NCBI GenBank assembly: GCA_030686995.1
Contig: CM060680.1
Location: 200,061,322-200,125,321, forward strand
Source: Artemisia argyi
Lineage: Eukaryota > Streptophyta > Magnoliopsida > Asterales > Asteraceae
Direction: 5' to 3'
Length of the DNA: 64,000 nt
Shown here: positions 10,487 through 22,722 of the stretch, one piece after another
Layout of the letters: each line of letters opens with the position of its first letter
Position numbering within the stretch: the stretch's first letter is position 1
Notes under the pieces: model-generated
Databases searched by the model: none
What the model was told of the DNA's origin: nothing
What the model saw: the letters and a program-made list of their open reading frames with translations, nothing else
Program-made: the position numbers and the translations under genes

Positions 10487-10605
10487 AGTTGTAGACGCCT
10501 ATGATCCTTCTCTTTTCAAATCGTGCTAAGATCTTTCTACATTGCAGATTGCTTCGCGTAGGCGCCATGTTGTCTGAGGTAGTATGCTCTTCACCTATAA
10601 AAAAA
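10487..10605 (-). other. Exon-like fragment, unidentified
   Basis: On the minus strand an acceptor-like TTTATAG is followed by an open stretch of about 38 codons (GEEHTTSDNMAPTRSNLQ...) ending in TAA near 10490. It lies just inside the Helitron-like hairpins and could be the last exon of a captured or Helitron gene. No family is recognised. Confidence 0.2.
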
Positions 10606-11069
10606 AAAATGCATGAAGTCATTACAAAGAATCGTTTAATATTAATATGATCTCAATAGCTAAACCTAATCAGTTTATACATCTGTGCGAACATAACTAA
10701 GTAGAAGAGGCATGTGCATTTAGAAAGGAATTAAAACATCAGCTAATTTAGGTGGAAAACCTGGATATATCTCTTTTAAAAACTGGACCAAACCAACCCG
10801 TCAAGAATGAATCAACCTTCAATATAAGACATAGAGAAAACCGCCTATCAGAAATTTGATTTTTATTCAGTACGAAACGACAGAACCATACAAAAAGGTT
10901 AACATAGTAATTCTTCTGTTATTCAAGACATACAGATGATTTTCTGTTATTCGGGACATAAAGTTAAACAGAGAGAACCAAAAAGGTGACGTTATTGATT
11001 GATTTTGGGAAGTGTTCGAGTACTAAGTTACTGCCAGAGAGAAAGTGAAGATAATGAAAGAGTGATACC

Positions 11070-12984
11070 TTAGCACAGTTTGAATTGGAACTCTTGTCTG
11101 CAGAAGACACAAAACGAGCGCTTGCATTGGAACTCGTGTCTGCAGAAGACACAAAATGAGTCAGAGAGACAGAATTTTGTACAGGAAGCAACCATTTTAA
11201 TAGATCTCCATAAGGGTCTTTGTTTTAAGGGATCAATGTTTTCTGAGGTTTCATATGATAATGTTGTTGACTGATATTTTTCGAATTGAAGGATTTCCAG
11301 AACTGGATCTTTCCAATAGTCTACACCAATATTTATCTGTAAAAGCACCTGCATCCTTCCAAACAGGAAAACAGAATACAACATTACAATTAAGAAAAAA
11401 ATGCATCCTTCTGAATAATGAATACATTTAGATGAGAACTAACATGTAAATAATATACAACACTCGGTTATTGTTTGCTTAGGCTGCATCATCTTTTTCT
11501 TACCTTCACACATGTTCTTCTTTTCACCCTACACAAACTAGTTTCTGGAAACGTTTCACTGGATTGAGGCTGACTAACAAGGAAAACTTATTAAAGCAAC
11601 AACAGACCATAACCACGCGTGGTCCTATATGTATATACACCTGTAAGTGCATGGTTCACTAAATTACTGAACTCCTCTGAACTCTCATTCTATCCATTCT
11701 TGTGGAACATCTTTCACTACTAGAACAAAAGTTGCATTTATACTCATTGTGGGTCATCACCAGTCATAAAACAAGATGTTCCTAAGAAACGCAAAATGAA
11801 GTCTTACATAGTCTAGTCGTTAAGTCTGATATCTCAGAAAGGACCAAATTATTTTTGTGTTTTATCTAACTTAAACAATATTTTATGTCAAAGTATGTCC
11901 AAATATGCAATGCTGCTCGGGGCACAAAGTACATACAGATAAAAACATGCAGCTTTCTGTTCTGATCTAGCCAGAAAATAAATATGAACGTAATGATGTA
12001 TATCTTTTAAGAAACATACCACTATGTCTCCATTAGTAAGCATCGTACATTTAACATCATTTTTCGCAAGTCCGCTTGAGGTGCTAGCATCAAGACTTCC
12101 TCTATCAACTAACATGGCATCCTTACTGGATTCGATTGAAATGAATTTTCCTCCAATTGCTGATGTTGATCCTTGAAATGTTTTCTTGGGTTTCCTTCTC
12201 GACCAAAGAGCTTCATCCGCATCAGCAATTCGAGCAAAAAAATGAGATTTTTTAAATCTTATCAACAACTCTTCCGCCTGTTCCTGCTTGCTTGGGGTTA
12301 AGCATGCAATGATATGAACTTGTTCACCTGGGTTACAAAATACGAAAGTTTTACCACAAAGCGGAAAAGAGAAGAAATAGGTTATAAAGATGAACAACTA
12401 TCTGGAAAAACAAATGGGCGATCCAAGGATATAAATGACAGTGTATCTGATTCCTTACTCCAATCATCAGAAAGCTCCTCTGCAAAAGCGTTTGACACTA
12501 ATGATGAATTGTAGTACGAACATCAATTCGCAGATATACAAATTATATTTGCCATTAAACCGTCTTTTTGTATACCAGTAGGAAACTAGTAACTGACTGA
12601 GATCAATTTTTCAAGGACAAAATGTCTAATAGTTGCGAGATAATAAACATCAACATGTTTTCTAAAGAGAATCGTATTTATTCAGAGACCGTTACTTGAT
12701 ACAGCAAAATAAAGTAATGGAGAAAAGTAGCAAGGGATTACTGCACGGAATGATAATACATCCTTCTTCATGAACATCAATGTGCTTATCTACAATGGTC
12801 AAGCCAGTCTTCGTTCGTAAGCGCCCAAATCTGCCAGTCTCATTAGCCGATGATGTTACTGGATATACACTTGCGGTTATAAGATCGTCTAATTTTGCAG
12901 TCAGTTTCATGTTGTTTAGTTGTGCTTCCTGATCTGCAGGATGGGATCCACTCCCAGAACATCCACCGGCCTGACAAGAGTCCT
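11070..12984 (-). pseudogene. TRIPP-like (TRAPP-II-associated) gene fragment, copy A
   Basis: Four exon remnants on the minus strand, matched to the fuller copy at 31456-35626: complement 12742-12984 (DSCQAGGCSGSG, then MKLTAKLDDLITASVYPV), 12402-12497 (ends LDRPFVFP), 12020-12327 (GEQVHIIACLTPSKQEQAEE to TMLTNGDIV) and about 11070-11348 (VLLQINIGVDYWKDPVLE). Lesions seen: the donor after exon 12402-12497 reads AT where copy B has GT; one extra base near 11217 shifts the frame in the last exon; a 38-bp tandem duplication (11085-11160) lies at the broken edge. Both gene ends are absent. The encoded protein resembles a plant TRAPP-II-associated subunit (At3g17900-like), recognised from memory. 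Confidence 0.6.
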
Positions 12985-13083
12985 CTGAAATGCCAAAGAT
13001 ACGTCTTATTCACTTGAGAACTAAACGTGTAGCTATGCATCAATAGATTATACCTATTTAGCTGAAAATTTACTCGACGATTA

Positions 13084-13255
13084 CTTAGAACTTAAATCAA
13101 TCACTAAGCTTGAACCCATTCGGCACTTGTTGTTAGTTATCAACTCTTATAAGCCAACTGCTCAGAATATGAAAATGATTCGTCCTACTGTGAAGCACAC
13201 TTTAAGAGACATTTTTGTACCCATTCTTGATATCATTCTTAGATTCGAACTTTAG
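13084..13255 (+). other. Conserved exon-like fragment, unidentified (copy A)
   Basis: A plus-strand open stretch, DYLELKSITKLEPIRHLLL... to RDIFVPILDIILRFEL then TAG. Copy B (35657-35832) keeps the same frame and stop, differing by an in-frame 6-bp indel (MKMIRP versus MKNLMIRP), which suggests former coding capacity. It reads away from the TRIPP-like exons. I do not recognise the family. Confidence 0.3.
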
Positions 13256-13559
13256 GATTACTTATCTTATGTCACCTTCAGGAGTTATTTAAATGAAAAT
13301 AAGCACTTTTGAGTGTTTGGGTGGAAAAAACAGCTTATACTTTTGGGCTTATTTTCAGCCAAATAAGCACTTCTTAGCATTTGACACATTTTCATAAGCA
13401 AACTGTCACAAGAATCCACACTTTTCACTTAGCACTTGTTCATTAATCCCTATCACAATGTACCGACCAAAATTATCACTTTTGATTATTCATCATATAT
13501 CCATTACATCTCGAATACTTTAACAATGCTGATCATTAGCACCTATATCTACCACTACA

Positions 13560-14170
13560 CATAGGTTGAGTTTAACCAAACCAGCAGTGTAGCGAAGCGG
13601 TAGTGTTCATATCTCAACGCTTCTTTGAGTAGCGTTTATTTAAACATAATCCAAGACGCTAAATTATTTTGACAATGCTGATCAATAGCACCTATATCTA
13701 CCAGTAGCAGCAACGTTTATTTTTCAATGCTTCATTGAGTAGCATTTCTAATACTAGCATTTAAACAAAATCCAAAACGCTATACGCTCCAAAACAAAAA
13801 AGATTTATATTTCAAATGCTAAACGCTAGCTGCTCCAAAACACTACGCCGAACATGCTGTGGGCATGTTTGCAAAAACTAGCAGTAGTACTAGTATCTCT
13901 GGGCAGTAGTTGTTCGTTTTATTTAATTTTAAAGCTAAACGCTCCTTGCGAAGCAAGCTTATGTTTGGCAGCGAGCGAGCGTTTAGGAGCGTCTTGAAGC
14001 AACTAGTTACTAGCGTTTAGCATTTTGTACACATATGCTTGTTTGGCAACTAGCATTCCTAATTTTTCTAAACAGTCCGAATCAAAACGCTACTTTAAGG
14101 AGCATTTACTAGTAACTAGCGTTTACATTACTAATTACAACCATACAACTATGTTACCAAATGCTTTATT
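13560..14170. mobile_element. AGCGTTT/AAACGCT-rich foldback region (MITE-like), copy A
   Basis: The short word AGCGTT and its complement AACGCT recur more than a dozen times in both orientations, with CTAGTTACTAGCG-type palindromes. This composition fits nested non-autonomous DNA transposons. Exact termini and target duplication were not resolved. Same structure at 36120-36740. Confidence 0.4.
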
Positions 14171-14694
14171 TATCTATATCTATACTACATTATAATGTAT
14201 TTGGGACTATTCTATAATTAGAAAAGCTTAAAATTCAGACTTTTTTCTTGCTTATAATGGAAAGATTTCAAAATTAATTTGTTAGGAAGCAAGTTGGTTA
14301 GGAAGTTTGTTAGGAAGCGGTTGGTTGTTCAAATTAAAATTATTTGGCTTAACCATCTCTAATATCTCTACTTATAAACCATGAAGACAACTAAACGTGT
14401 AACCAAATAACGCAAAATATAATCACACGGTACCCGCCGCCGCATTGTGCGGGTATAGCTTATTGAACTGCTTTTCGCCAAACAATTCTAAACGCTACTA
14501 AAGGCTCTTATAAAACACACATTTCACTAATCATGTCATCATTTTAAACTCAAATAATAAAATCTAAAATAAACTATTCAAATTGAATTAATATATACTT
14601 CTTCTAATTAGCATTATAATTGACATTTATAAACCATGAATTCATGATTAGTTAAGTGACGTCATATTTATAAAAGAGGTGACGTCATTATTAG

Positions 14695-15535
14695 GTGGAA
14701 ATGATTACCGATCGGAGAAGATGACCGTTGGAGATTGATTCCGGTAATGTGATTTTATTTATTTGTTTATTTATTTATTTAACCGGTCATGTTAATCTAT
14801 TTTATTTAGTGACAAAGTGTTACATACGGAGTACTTTACTTGTGTTTGTTAGTAAAGTGACGTCATAATTAGGATTTGTTTTTCAATTGAAACGAAAACA
14901 AAAAAATGTATGAATAATAAGTGGAAATGATTATTACCGATCAGAGAAGATGACCGTTGGAGATTGATTCAGGTAATGTGATTTTATTTATTTGTTTATT
15001 TATTTATTTAACCGGTCATGTTAATCTATTTTATTTAGTGACAAAGTGTTACATACGGAGTACTTTACTTGTGTTTGTTAGTAAAGTGACGTCATAATTA
15101 GGATTTGTTTTTCAATTGAAACGAAAACAAAAAAATGTATGAATAATAAGTGGAAATGATTATTACCGATCAGAGAAGATGACCGTTGGAGATTGATTCA
15201 GGTAATGTGATTTTATTATTTTTTATTTATTTATTTAACCGGTCATGTTAATCTATTTTATTTAGTGACAAAGTGTTACATACGGAGTACTTTACTTGTG
15301 TTTGTTAGTAAAGTGACGTCATAATTAGGATTTGTTTTTCAATTGAAACGAAAACAAAAAAATGTATGAATAATAAGTGGAAATGATTACTCCGTATTAC
15401 CGATCAGAGAAGATGACCGTTGGAGATTGATTCAGGTAATGTGATTTTATTATTTTTTATTTATTTATTTAACCGGTCATGTTAATCTATTTTATTTAGT
15501 GACAAAGTGTTACATACGGAGTACTTGTGTTTGTT
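14695..15535. repeat. Tandem repeat, 3 full plus 1 partial units of about 227 bp (copy A only)
   Basis: Units start at GTGGAAATGATTA at 14695, 14921, 15150 and 15377 (periods 226, 229, 227). Each full unit carries GATGACCGTTGGAGATTGAT, AACCGGTCATGTTAATC, CATACGGAGTACTTTACTTG and AGTGACGTCATAATTAGG, the last containing the palindrome TGACGTCA. Copy B has one partial unit (37262-37410), so the array grew in A after duplication or shrank in B. Later units are almost identical, so the expansion is recent. Confidence 0.9.
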
Positions 15536-16270
15536 AGTTGTTTCGGTTTTTGGTTTCTGTTTTTGGGTATTTTGATTGTATCTGAGTTGGAACTCAACCC
15601 GAAGTGAATGACTGCTCGTGTGTGGCTCGGTAAAAATGTGTTTTTAATCGAGTATCAATTGATTTTTGCTTATTGGATTTGTAATAGGTTTTTTCTTTTT
15701 TTAATTTTCGGCTCTTTTATAGAACTGAGAACCGTGGATATGCAATGAACGCGACACAAGAACAAGATTTTTTTTCCAAACTAAGAAACTGAGAACTGAA
15801 ACGCAGGTTTAAATTTCGATTCGGTTTGGATCAGTCTCGGTTATCGTTGATGAATTGACTTTACTTAATTACCCTTGTGGCTGCTAATAAGCTCGAGGCC
15901 AGGGTGGGTCGACTTAGGTTAAGATGCGTGTGAATCACACAGATTTTTTATGTGTATTGTAAATTTATGTCAAAATTACCAATTCATCCTAAATGCAACT
16001 TATCCAATTTTTGTGTGATGTAAGCCTTTGTTTAGTTTGAATAAAATGCATCTTATATTTTATCGTATAGAGACATGAGTCCGTTATTGGTCATGGTGTT
16101 ATATAAGAATAATTTAGACCTCTAGAGACGAGCTAGCTTAGAAAACTTCTTATAACATCACATGTATGAGATCAAGTTTAATCCCATAAATTGTTAGAAT
16201 GTAAGGACTAGTGTATCAGTTGATTTTGCGATCAGAAAAGACATTATGGAACGAAACAATGATCAATCCC

Positions 16271-16273
<3 letters not shown>
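15536..16273. other. Non-coding sequence of the duplicated unit
   Basis: No gene. Matches 37410-38210 (copy B) and, more weakly, 28370-29170 (partial third copy), with shared phrases atcgagtatcaattg and agacatgagtccgttatt. Confidence 0.7.
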
Positions 16274-16325
<52 letters not shown>

Positions 16326-17437
16326 AAACGATGAATTATATTACTCCAAAACAATATATTCAATATAAGCAACTCTAAGAGGAGAGGGACAATCCCAAAC
16401 ACCACTTAAACTACCATCTACAAATAAACATAAGCAAGCTTCTATTCAAACAAATCATCAAAACAAACTACAATACAAAAACTTGCTATCACCAAAATTC
16501 ACCAATTTCACCAAGCTAACTAGGATATTCCAACTCTATGACTAATTTTCCTTTTGTAAGATTATCTAGACAACCATATTATAGCTACACCCTCACAAAT
16601 GGCTGGTAGATCCTATCACAAAAAGGCATCCTCATAAGAGAAGAATCACTAGAAGCTAGCTCAATCCAATCAAAAGCTACATTTCCACACTCAATTCTGA
16701 ACATATAAACTGAACAACAACCATTATATGAACAAAACTGAACATGGCATCACTTTTGATAGAGCTCTGCCATATAGCCAAATATAGCAATCCCTATGGA
16801 TATCTACATTTCCATGGCTACATTTCGCTCTTGTAAGATTACCTTAAGAACTACATGTAGGTTGCAACTACAACCTTATATATAGCACTAGGGTCGTGTC
16901 ACAAGTGGGGCATCATCACATAAAGATTAAACCAAACACTACAAACTGAAGATCTACTAACACTTGAAAGATCAGGGTAGTCCATCTTTCATGACTCACC
17001 CTATCTTCCACATCGAAAGCAGATCCTTAATTAGATCAGCCTACCACAAATTGAACATTCCATTTTGCAACTACATTCCTTATAGCAGCAGAATCCTTTA
17101 CTCTCAGTCCCATCATCTTTATTTTGACAACATCTACAACATTGCAATAAACCTCTTCCCATCTTTTCCTTTTATCTCTAAAAATCCTTGCATTTCTTTC
17201 CCTCCATACATAGTACACACATGCTGCAAACATAAGTCTCCCCACCACACTCCATACATAATTGCCATTTGGATTGTTAGCCATGATATGAACAATGTTA
17301 CACCATCTTGAAGGGTAGTTTTCCAATCCTTTCATTGCTTGAGTTTTCTTCCAAATCTTCAAAGAGTATGAGCAGTTAAAGAAGAAATGATCATGGTCTT
17401 CCATATCTTCAAAGAGTACCATTGTACTTACTCTTAG
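16274..17437 (-). mobile_element. 5'-truncated LINE (L1-type) retrotransposon, copy A
   Basis: A poly-T run of about 50 bp at 16274-16324 is the poly(A) tail of a minus-strand insertion. Upstream of it (to the right) are about 700 bp of 3'UTR and then the last 135 codons of a LINE ORF2, complement 17036-17443. The zinc-binding reverse-transcriptase C-terminal region is recognisable from EDHDHFFFNCSYSLKIW (H and C ligands) and YVWRERNARIF. Everything upstream is missing, as is usual for 5'-truncated LINEs. Copy B has the same insertion, so it preceded the A/B duplication. No target-site duplication was found. Confidence 0.8.
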
Positions 17438-17842
17438 GAGCAACTACATAATCATAGTTGACGTCTTTATCTCCTTTTTTTTTTCAATAGATGACCATGC
17501 AATTGTTAAAAAGTTGTTATAATAATTCGGATACATAGTAGCAATACTTTGGCCATTTGTTCAAATACAAAGAATAGTAGAGATGTTTCATTATGATTAA
17601 CTTTGGTTTTCACATTGATAAGTTACATACATGCAAAATTACTTAAACTCTAAAAATCAAGGCCATTCAAAAGTACCACAAGAAAAACCATAAAAAGTTT
17701 GTTACAACTTATATTGCCTAGCTAGTGTTTAATTTATTACGACAAATTTGACACTTACAATAGAGTATATGATTATAAATAGTTGTTTATCTTGTTACTC
17801 AAATATTTCATATTTGTGATGCGAGTGAGTCATTTATGCCCC
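17438..17842. other. Non-coding sequence resembling the glyoxal-oxidase upstream region
   Basis: Matches 39368-39766 and also 29790-30230, which directly precedes the glyoxal-oxidase pseudogene. In A and B the coding part is absent, so this is an orphan 5' flank. Confidence 0.6.
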
Positions 17843-19257
17843 TGATGAGGCGAAAAATGGTCCGTTTTTAGGGGGTCATTTAAGCCCGAATCCGAATTTA
17901 TTTGATCAAATATTGCCCTAAATCGTTCCTTTTGTGATTTTAGGTACTTTGGGAGTGAAATCTGGAAAAGGAAGCAATTCGGACGTTTTTGGAGTATAAA
18001 AGTGAAGAAAACGCCAAAGTCTTAATTTTCCAAGCTGGGAACAGTAGGTAACGGCGTCAAGAGCAAAACCTTGACGGCGTCAAGAGCAAATTTCATGAAT
18101 TCCCATGACGGTCCAGAGCAGATTTGACGGCGTCACGTAGGAAGGGCGTCAAGAGTAAAAGAGTCATGACGGCCTGGAAATGTATAAGTCTTGACGGCGT
18201 CAGAAGTAGATCTAGGCAGTCCGAGAAGAGTTTTGGCGGCGAGGTGACGGCGTCACATTGTTTGTCTTGACGCCGTCAGACCTATTTTTCTATATATAGT
18301 TTTCTAATTTTCACACATTAAAAAAAGAAGTTTTGGAGAAACCCTAAGTACGATTTTGGTGCAACTTTTACAGGTTTATCAAGGGTTCCAAACCCTTGAT
18401 ACCTTGCATTGTAATTGAGATAAGTGTTCTTCTAATTCAATCAATATGTCTATGTGTTGGTTTTCTATATCTTGTTCTTGTCTCAATTCCATTATGCTAG
18501 GCTAGATCTCTTTTGTGTTTGCTTAGATCTAATGAAACCTAGATATTGATTATGTGTTGATTACTTGTTTATTCTTGTCTTGGATGAATGATTTATATGT
18601 TAGGCTTAAGAAAACTGGCAGATCTCCAAATGGTAACATGCTTGAACGTCTTAAGAAACACGAACCGAGGCGTACTAGGTCTTTATTGGTTGTATTTAAT
18701 GCATGAGCCACTGTTTACAATCCCTATAGTTGTGCTGGGCATGGTGTAGGAGGAGATAAGAGCTCATAGAATTGGGGAGTTATGTATGCCACCCCATGAA
18801 TGGTATTAAGGAATACGATCCGTCATCCATGCAATTATAACAAGTAATTAACGTGTAAAAGATATCTAGGGAGTAGTGAAATCTAAGTAAACACATTTTC
18901 TCCAATTACTGCTCACAACCTTAGTATAATTAGTTTATTTTCATTTTTAGTATTTTATTTTGATTGCATATTAGTATTGGGTTAGTTGACTAGCAACTAA
19001 TTCCGCCCAAATCCTTCAAACCCCGAGATTTTAATTGCTTTCTAAAAAATATAAAAATACAAAAATAATCATCCCTCACCTTTAGAACTAGTATTTAGGC
19101 TTTCTAATCCTAGCGACACTATTCCTAAGCTGAACGATCAATCCCCCGGTACTTGTCACTATACTATACTACAACGATCAGGTACATTACCTGGTGGGGG
19201 TTGTAAGCTTCTCGAGATCCCTCGAGAGGTAAAGCCTGTTGCGATTCCCACGCATCA
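17843..19257 (+). mobile_element. Solo LTR, 1415 bp, with 5-bp target duplication
   Basis: Begins TGATGAGGCG and ends CACGCATCA (TG...CA with TGATG/CATCA inverted ends). It is flanked by GCCCC at 17838-17842 and 19258-19262. Copy B has the unoccupied site with a single GCCCC (39767-39771). A TATA-like CTATATATAG lies at about 18291-18300. There is no internal domain, PBS or second LTR, so it is a solo LTR left by recombination, of Ty3-gypsy or copia type. Orientation is inferred from the TATA position. Confidence 0.85.
18048..18283 (+). promoter_or_regulatory. Cluster of TTGACGGCGTCAAG palindromes upstream of the LTR TATA box
   Basis: The word TGACGGCGTCA, or a close variant (TAACGGCGTCA, CATGACGGTCC, TGACGCCGTCA), occurs about nine times in 235 bp, ending just before the TATA-like box. 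The TGACG core matches binding sites of plant TGA-type bZIP factors (established knowledge). That it acts as an enhancer here is inference. Confidence 0.5.
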
Positions 19258-20239
19258 GCCCCCCACATTATGGAAAGGCAGCGGATTGTGAGCTGGTTCA
19301 AGTTACCGGTTATTAACCTTTTGCACATAACTTAGTGTTAAACTAACAACAGTTCATTAAAAAAACAAAATTTTACACTATGGGTGTTTTGAAGAGAGTA
19401 TGAACATACATACCGTCATACCCTGTGCCTTAGGTATATCTGCCTCTGGTCAAATGCATCATTTATTTTATATCAATATAAAAAGTTTAAATTAATTGAA
19501 CTATATATAAAAAGTTAAAAATAAAAATATGAATAATTTTCTATGTTGACACATGCATAAACTTGATTGAGTTCATTAATAATATGCTGGTGATTTTCTC
19601 ATCTTTATTTTGGTTTGGAATCTCTCGTATATTTTTGTAGTTCCAAATCACAAATTTTAAGTTATTTGTGCATGTAAATTGGTTTTTTGTTCCGTAAATC
19701 TTCACTTATCTAAGTGACTAGTTTCGAACATTAATCCAAAACAAAAATTTTCTTTAGTTCTTTTTGTATATCTTACTCTTCGTTTCTTTTTTAAAAGCAA
19801 AAGTAAAATAAAACAAAAGCAAAAGCTAATAATGTTGACAGCATGTTTGGTTGAAATTTGTATGACAAAAATTTGGATTCAACCCACATTTATGGGGATA
19901 AGCAAATCCATTCTCCAATAGCGGGATTGTCTGACACACCACTATTTTTTTTTATTCTCTCACATATGTCTAAACTTTTTATTTTATTTATATATAATAA
20001 TAACTTATTTATTTTATAGTATATTTTATCTAATCTATATCAAATCCAAATCTAAATTCAACTTCAAATCCTAAACCTAAACCTAAACCATCTACAAACC
20101 AAACGGACCCTGAATCTTAATATATGTGGAATAAAAGACAAAAAGAAAGAATACATATTCTTACCTTGAGACACAACTATGAATGTTTAGCTTTATGCTA
20201 ACTTAACTAACATAGTCGACAAACATGTATGATAATTTG
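19258..20239. other. Non-coding 5' part of the DC1 upstream unit, copy A
   Basis: No gene. Matches 39771-40750 (B) closely and 55440-56070 (C) with more divergence, for example the tttgaagagagtatg and aaaagtttaaattaattgaac phrases. Confidence 0.7.
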
Positions 20240-20956
20240 TAGGGGTGAGCAAACAAAACCGAAAAAACCGAAACCGAACCAAGAACCGGAAAAACCGAAC
20301 CGAAAAAACCGACCGAAACTAAAAACCGATGGTTCAGTTTTTAATTTTTCAAAAACCGAAAAATACGGTTCGGTTTCGGTTTTCATCCAAAAACCGAACC
20401 GTAAAAACTGAACCGAACAGATTTTGTTATACAATAATATATAATTAATATAATATGAATAAATAACTAAATAAATCAAATTTACAAACTTATATTCATT
20501 TTTGTGGGTAGATTTATAATATATTTATCTTAACGTTTATGTTTATATGCGTGTTTGTTGTGTCGTGTGATTACTTGAGAATACATCAATAAATATATGA
20601 CGATGATCATACTATATGTATGTTCACTCGGATATGTGTGTCACATATATAGGTGTGTAATTATATAATTATGCAATAAATATTATTATGCTTATATTGA
20701 CAAAAAAAAAAAAGTAAATAAGAATAACCAATTTTATATGTAATACAAGTTTGTTGGTATAAATTTGCCTTGACCAAATATAAACGGTTAGAAACTGAAA
20801 AAACCGAAAAACCGAACCGAAACCGATAATAAACCCAAAAAACCGAACCGCCAAAAACCGAACGGATTCGGTTTTGGGTTCTATAAAAACTGAACTTTTC
20901 GGTTCGGTTTCGGTTTTTGCCAAAAACCGACCCAAACCAAACCGTGCACACCCCTA
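20240..20956. mobile_element. hAT-like non-autonomous element, 717 bp, with 8-bp target duplication
   Basis: Ends TAGGGGTGAGCA... and ...GTGCACACCCCTA, inverted copies with one mismatch. It is flanked by ATAATTTG at 20232-20239 and 20957-20964. Copy B keeps the empty site with one ATAATTTG (40743-40750), and C resembles the empty state near 56055. An 8-bp duplication with TAGGGGTG termini indicates the hAT superfamily. The subterminal 150 bp on each side are inverted arrays of AAACCGAACCGAAAA, so the element can fold back. It encodes no transposase. Confidence 0.9.
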
Positions 20957-20964
20957 ATAATTTG

Positions 20965-21371
20965 AAATGAGTAAAATAACTAACGGGTCCATTTATGATT
21001 AAAGCTGATGAAAAAAAATAAATGATTGAACATGTTGAATAAAGGAGAAATAGAAAACAAGCATATAGATTCTTACCTTGCAGAGATAACTATGATTTTA
21101 TAGCTCTATGTTAGCACAATATATAATCAAAATATTGTAATTAATTTGAGATGAAATTTTTGACACTTTTATTTATGAGTAGGTTAATCGTTTAAACATT
21201 TGAAGTTGCTAAAATGTCTAACAATTTGAATAAGAGAATAAGACAACATAAAACAAATACATTAACATCAACAATATTTCTCACTATAGTAACTATTTTA
21301 AAGTAAAATTTAAAGTTAAAGCTAATAAAATGTAAATGGTAATACATGTAGAATAAAGAAGAAAAAAAGAA

Positions 21372-21430
<59 letters not shown>

Positions 21431-22722
21431 TTACCTTTCAAAAACAATTAAGTATTTGTAGGTTTAGTATAAAGCTTACATTGTCAAATAAAATTTGACA
21501 TATTGGTTATGAAGAGTCGGTTAAATGAAGAATAATTGAAATGGCTACACCGAATACAATTTACAAAAATATATGCCGCTTCACCTCCGCCTTTGTGGTC
21601 AAACACAAACTCTACCCCTCCGTGCCTCTCACGTGATGCCGCCACCTCGTCTCGCCTACCTAATCGCTCTTAATCGACCGGTACGACGTCCAAAATCTTC
21701 TCTCCGGCCCTCCGCCGTCACGACAGCGATATAATCTACAAATGTCATCACATTTGTCTTCTGCTAATGCTGAGGTTGATTAGTGAGATCAACAAAAAAC
21801 ACTTTTTTTTTTTTTTTTTTTCTAAAGAAAAGATGTGTGAATCTTAGCTATCCATTTTTTCATAACCCCCCCCCCCCACCCCCCCCCCCCCCCCCATTTT
21901 TCATTTTTTTAAACAACATATCTTGTAAACAATAAATCTTCAAGCAACGAAAAATACACCATCGTGACGAGATTTAAATTATCTTTCTATAGATATGCAC
22001 TTCTAAATACTTTTGACAAATTTTTTTTTTCAAAATTCCCGCCCAGAAAAAGCAAACGTGACTTGTAAAATCACTTGTGATTTCTTTTTTTCTTGATTTG
22101 TAAAATTTCCGTCTAGAAAATCATTTATGATTTATTATTTTTCTATTTGTAAAATCAATTTTGATTTGTTATTTTTCACATGCCGCGGGCGGCGGGTGAT
22201 TTTTAAAGTAATAAATCTGTGATTTTTTTGTCGAAAATTTTGAAAAAAATCAACGAAAATATAGAGGATTTAATTCTCGTCCACGATGGTATAATTAATT
22301 TCGCGTAGTAATTAACGGTTTGTGAGATATTTTAATTAAAAAAAAACATATGAAAGTGGGTTTTTTTTATTTGATGAAAAAAATAGATAGCTGAGATTGC
22401 ATGGTTTGTGTTATTTAGATAAAAAAAATGTTCCATATAAAACTTTTGTCATCTAGATTTATCTTCTGAAAATGAAAAGCACGGTAATTACATTTCGGTT
22501 TTTAAAAGGTTTTTTAACTCGTTAATTATTTAGTTATATTATTTTATTCGATAAACATTATGTTTAGAAATGGAAAAAAGGAGAAAAAGGGAAAGTAAGT
22601 ACCGGGTCCCATTGTTTTAAGTTTCCACTACGCTTGGGAAATGTAGCAAAGCTGCCAAAAGCAAATAGGGTTCTTTTGTATATTGACTATATGTTTAACC
22701 GTGCCTGTTTTTTAGATTCTTA
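20965..22722. other. Non-coding DC1 upstream unit with a GC-rich island and poly-C tract, copy A
   Basis: Mostly AT-rich. At 21580-21745 is a GC-rich stretch (cttcacctccgcctttgtgg to ctccgccgtcacgacagcg) that stands out from its surroundings and is conserved at 41325-41480. A one-base difference (acctaatcgc / acctatcgc) argues against current coding. A poly-C run with one A lies at 21866-21895. Confidence 0.5.
21378..21428. repeat. (TA)n microsatellite, expanded in copy A
   Basis: About 50 bp of TA. The matching position in B (41164-41171) has only about 8 bp, and C (62018-62072) about 55 bp. Confidence 0.95.

Noticed and set aside
14430..14460. acccgccgccgcattgtgcgggta as a Helitron terminus
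   Set aside because: Stem is imperfect and no CTRR end follows; left unassigned.
16964..17311. Plus-strand 115-codon open frame, repeated at 38894-39241
   Set aside because: Antisense shadow of the LINE ORF2 fragment, which has clear RT zinc-binding motifs on the minus strand.
20207..20951. Phe/Gly/Ser and Lys/Pro-rich frames
   Set aside because: Products of the CCGAA/TTCGG arrays inside the hAT-like element; not conserved proteins.
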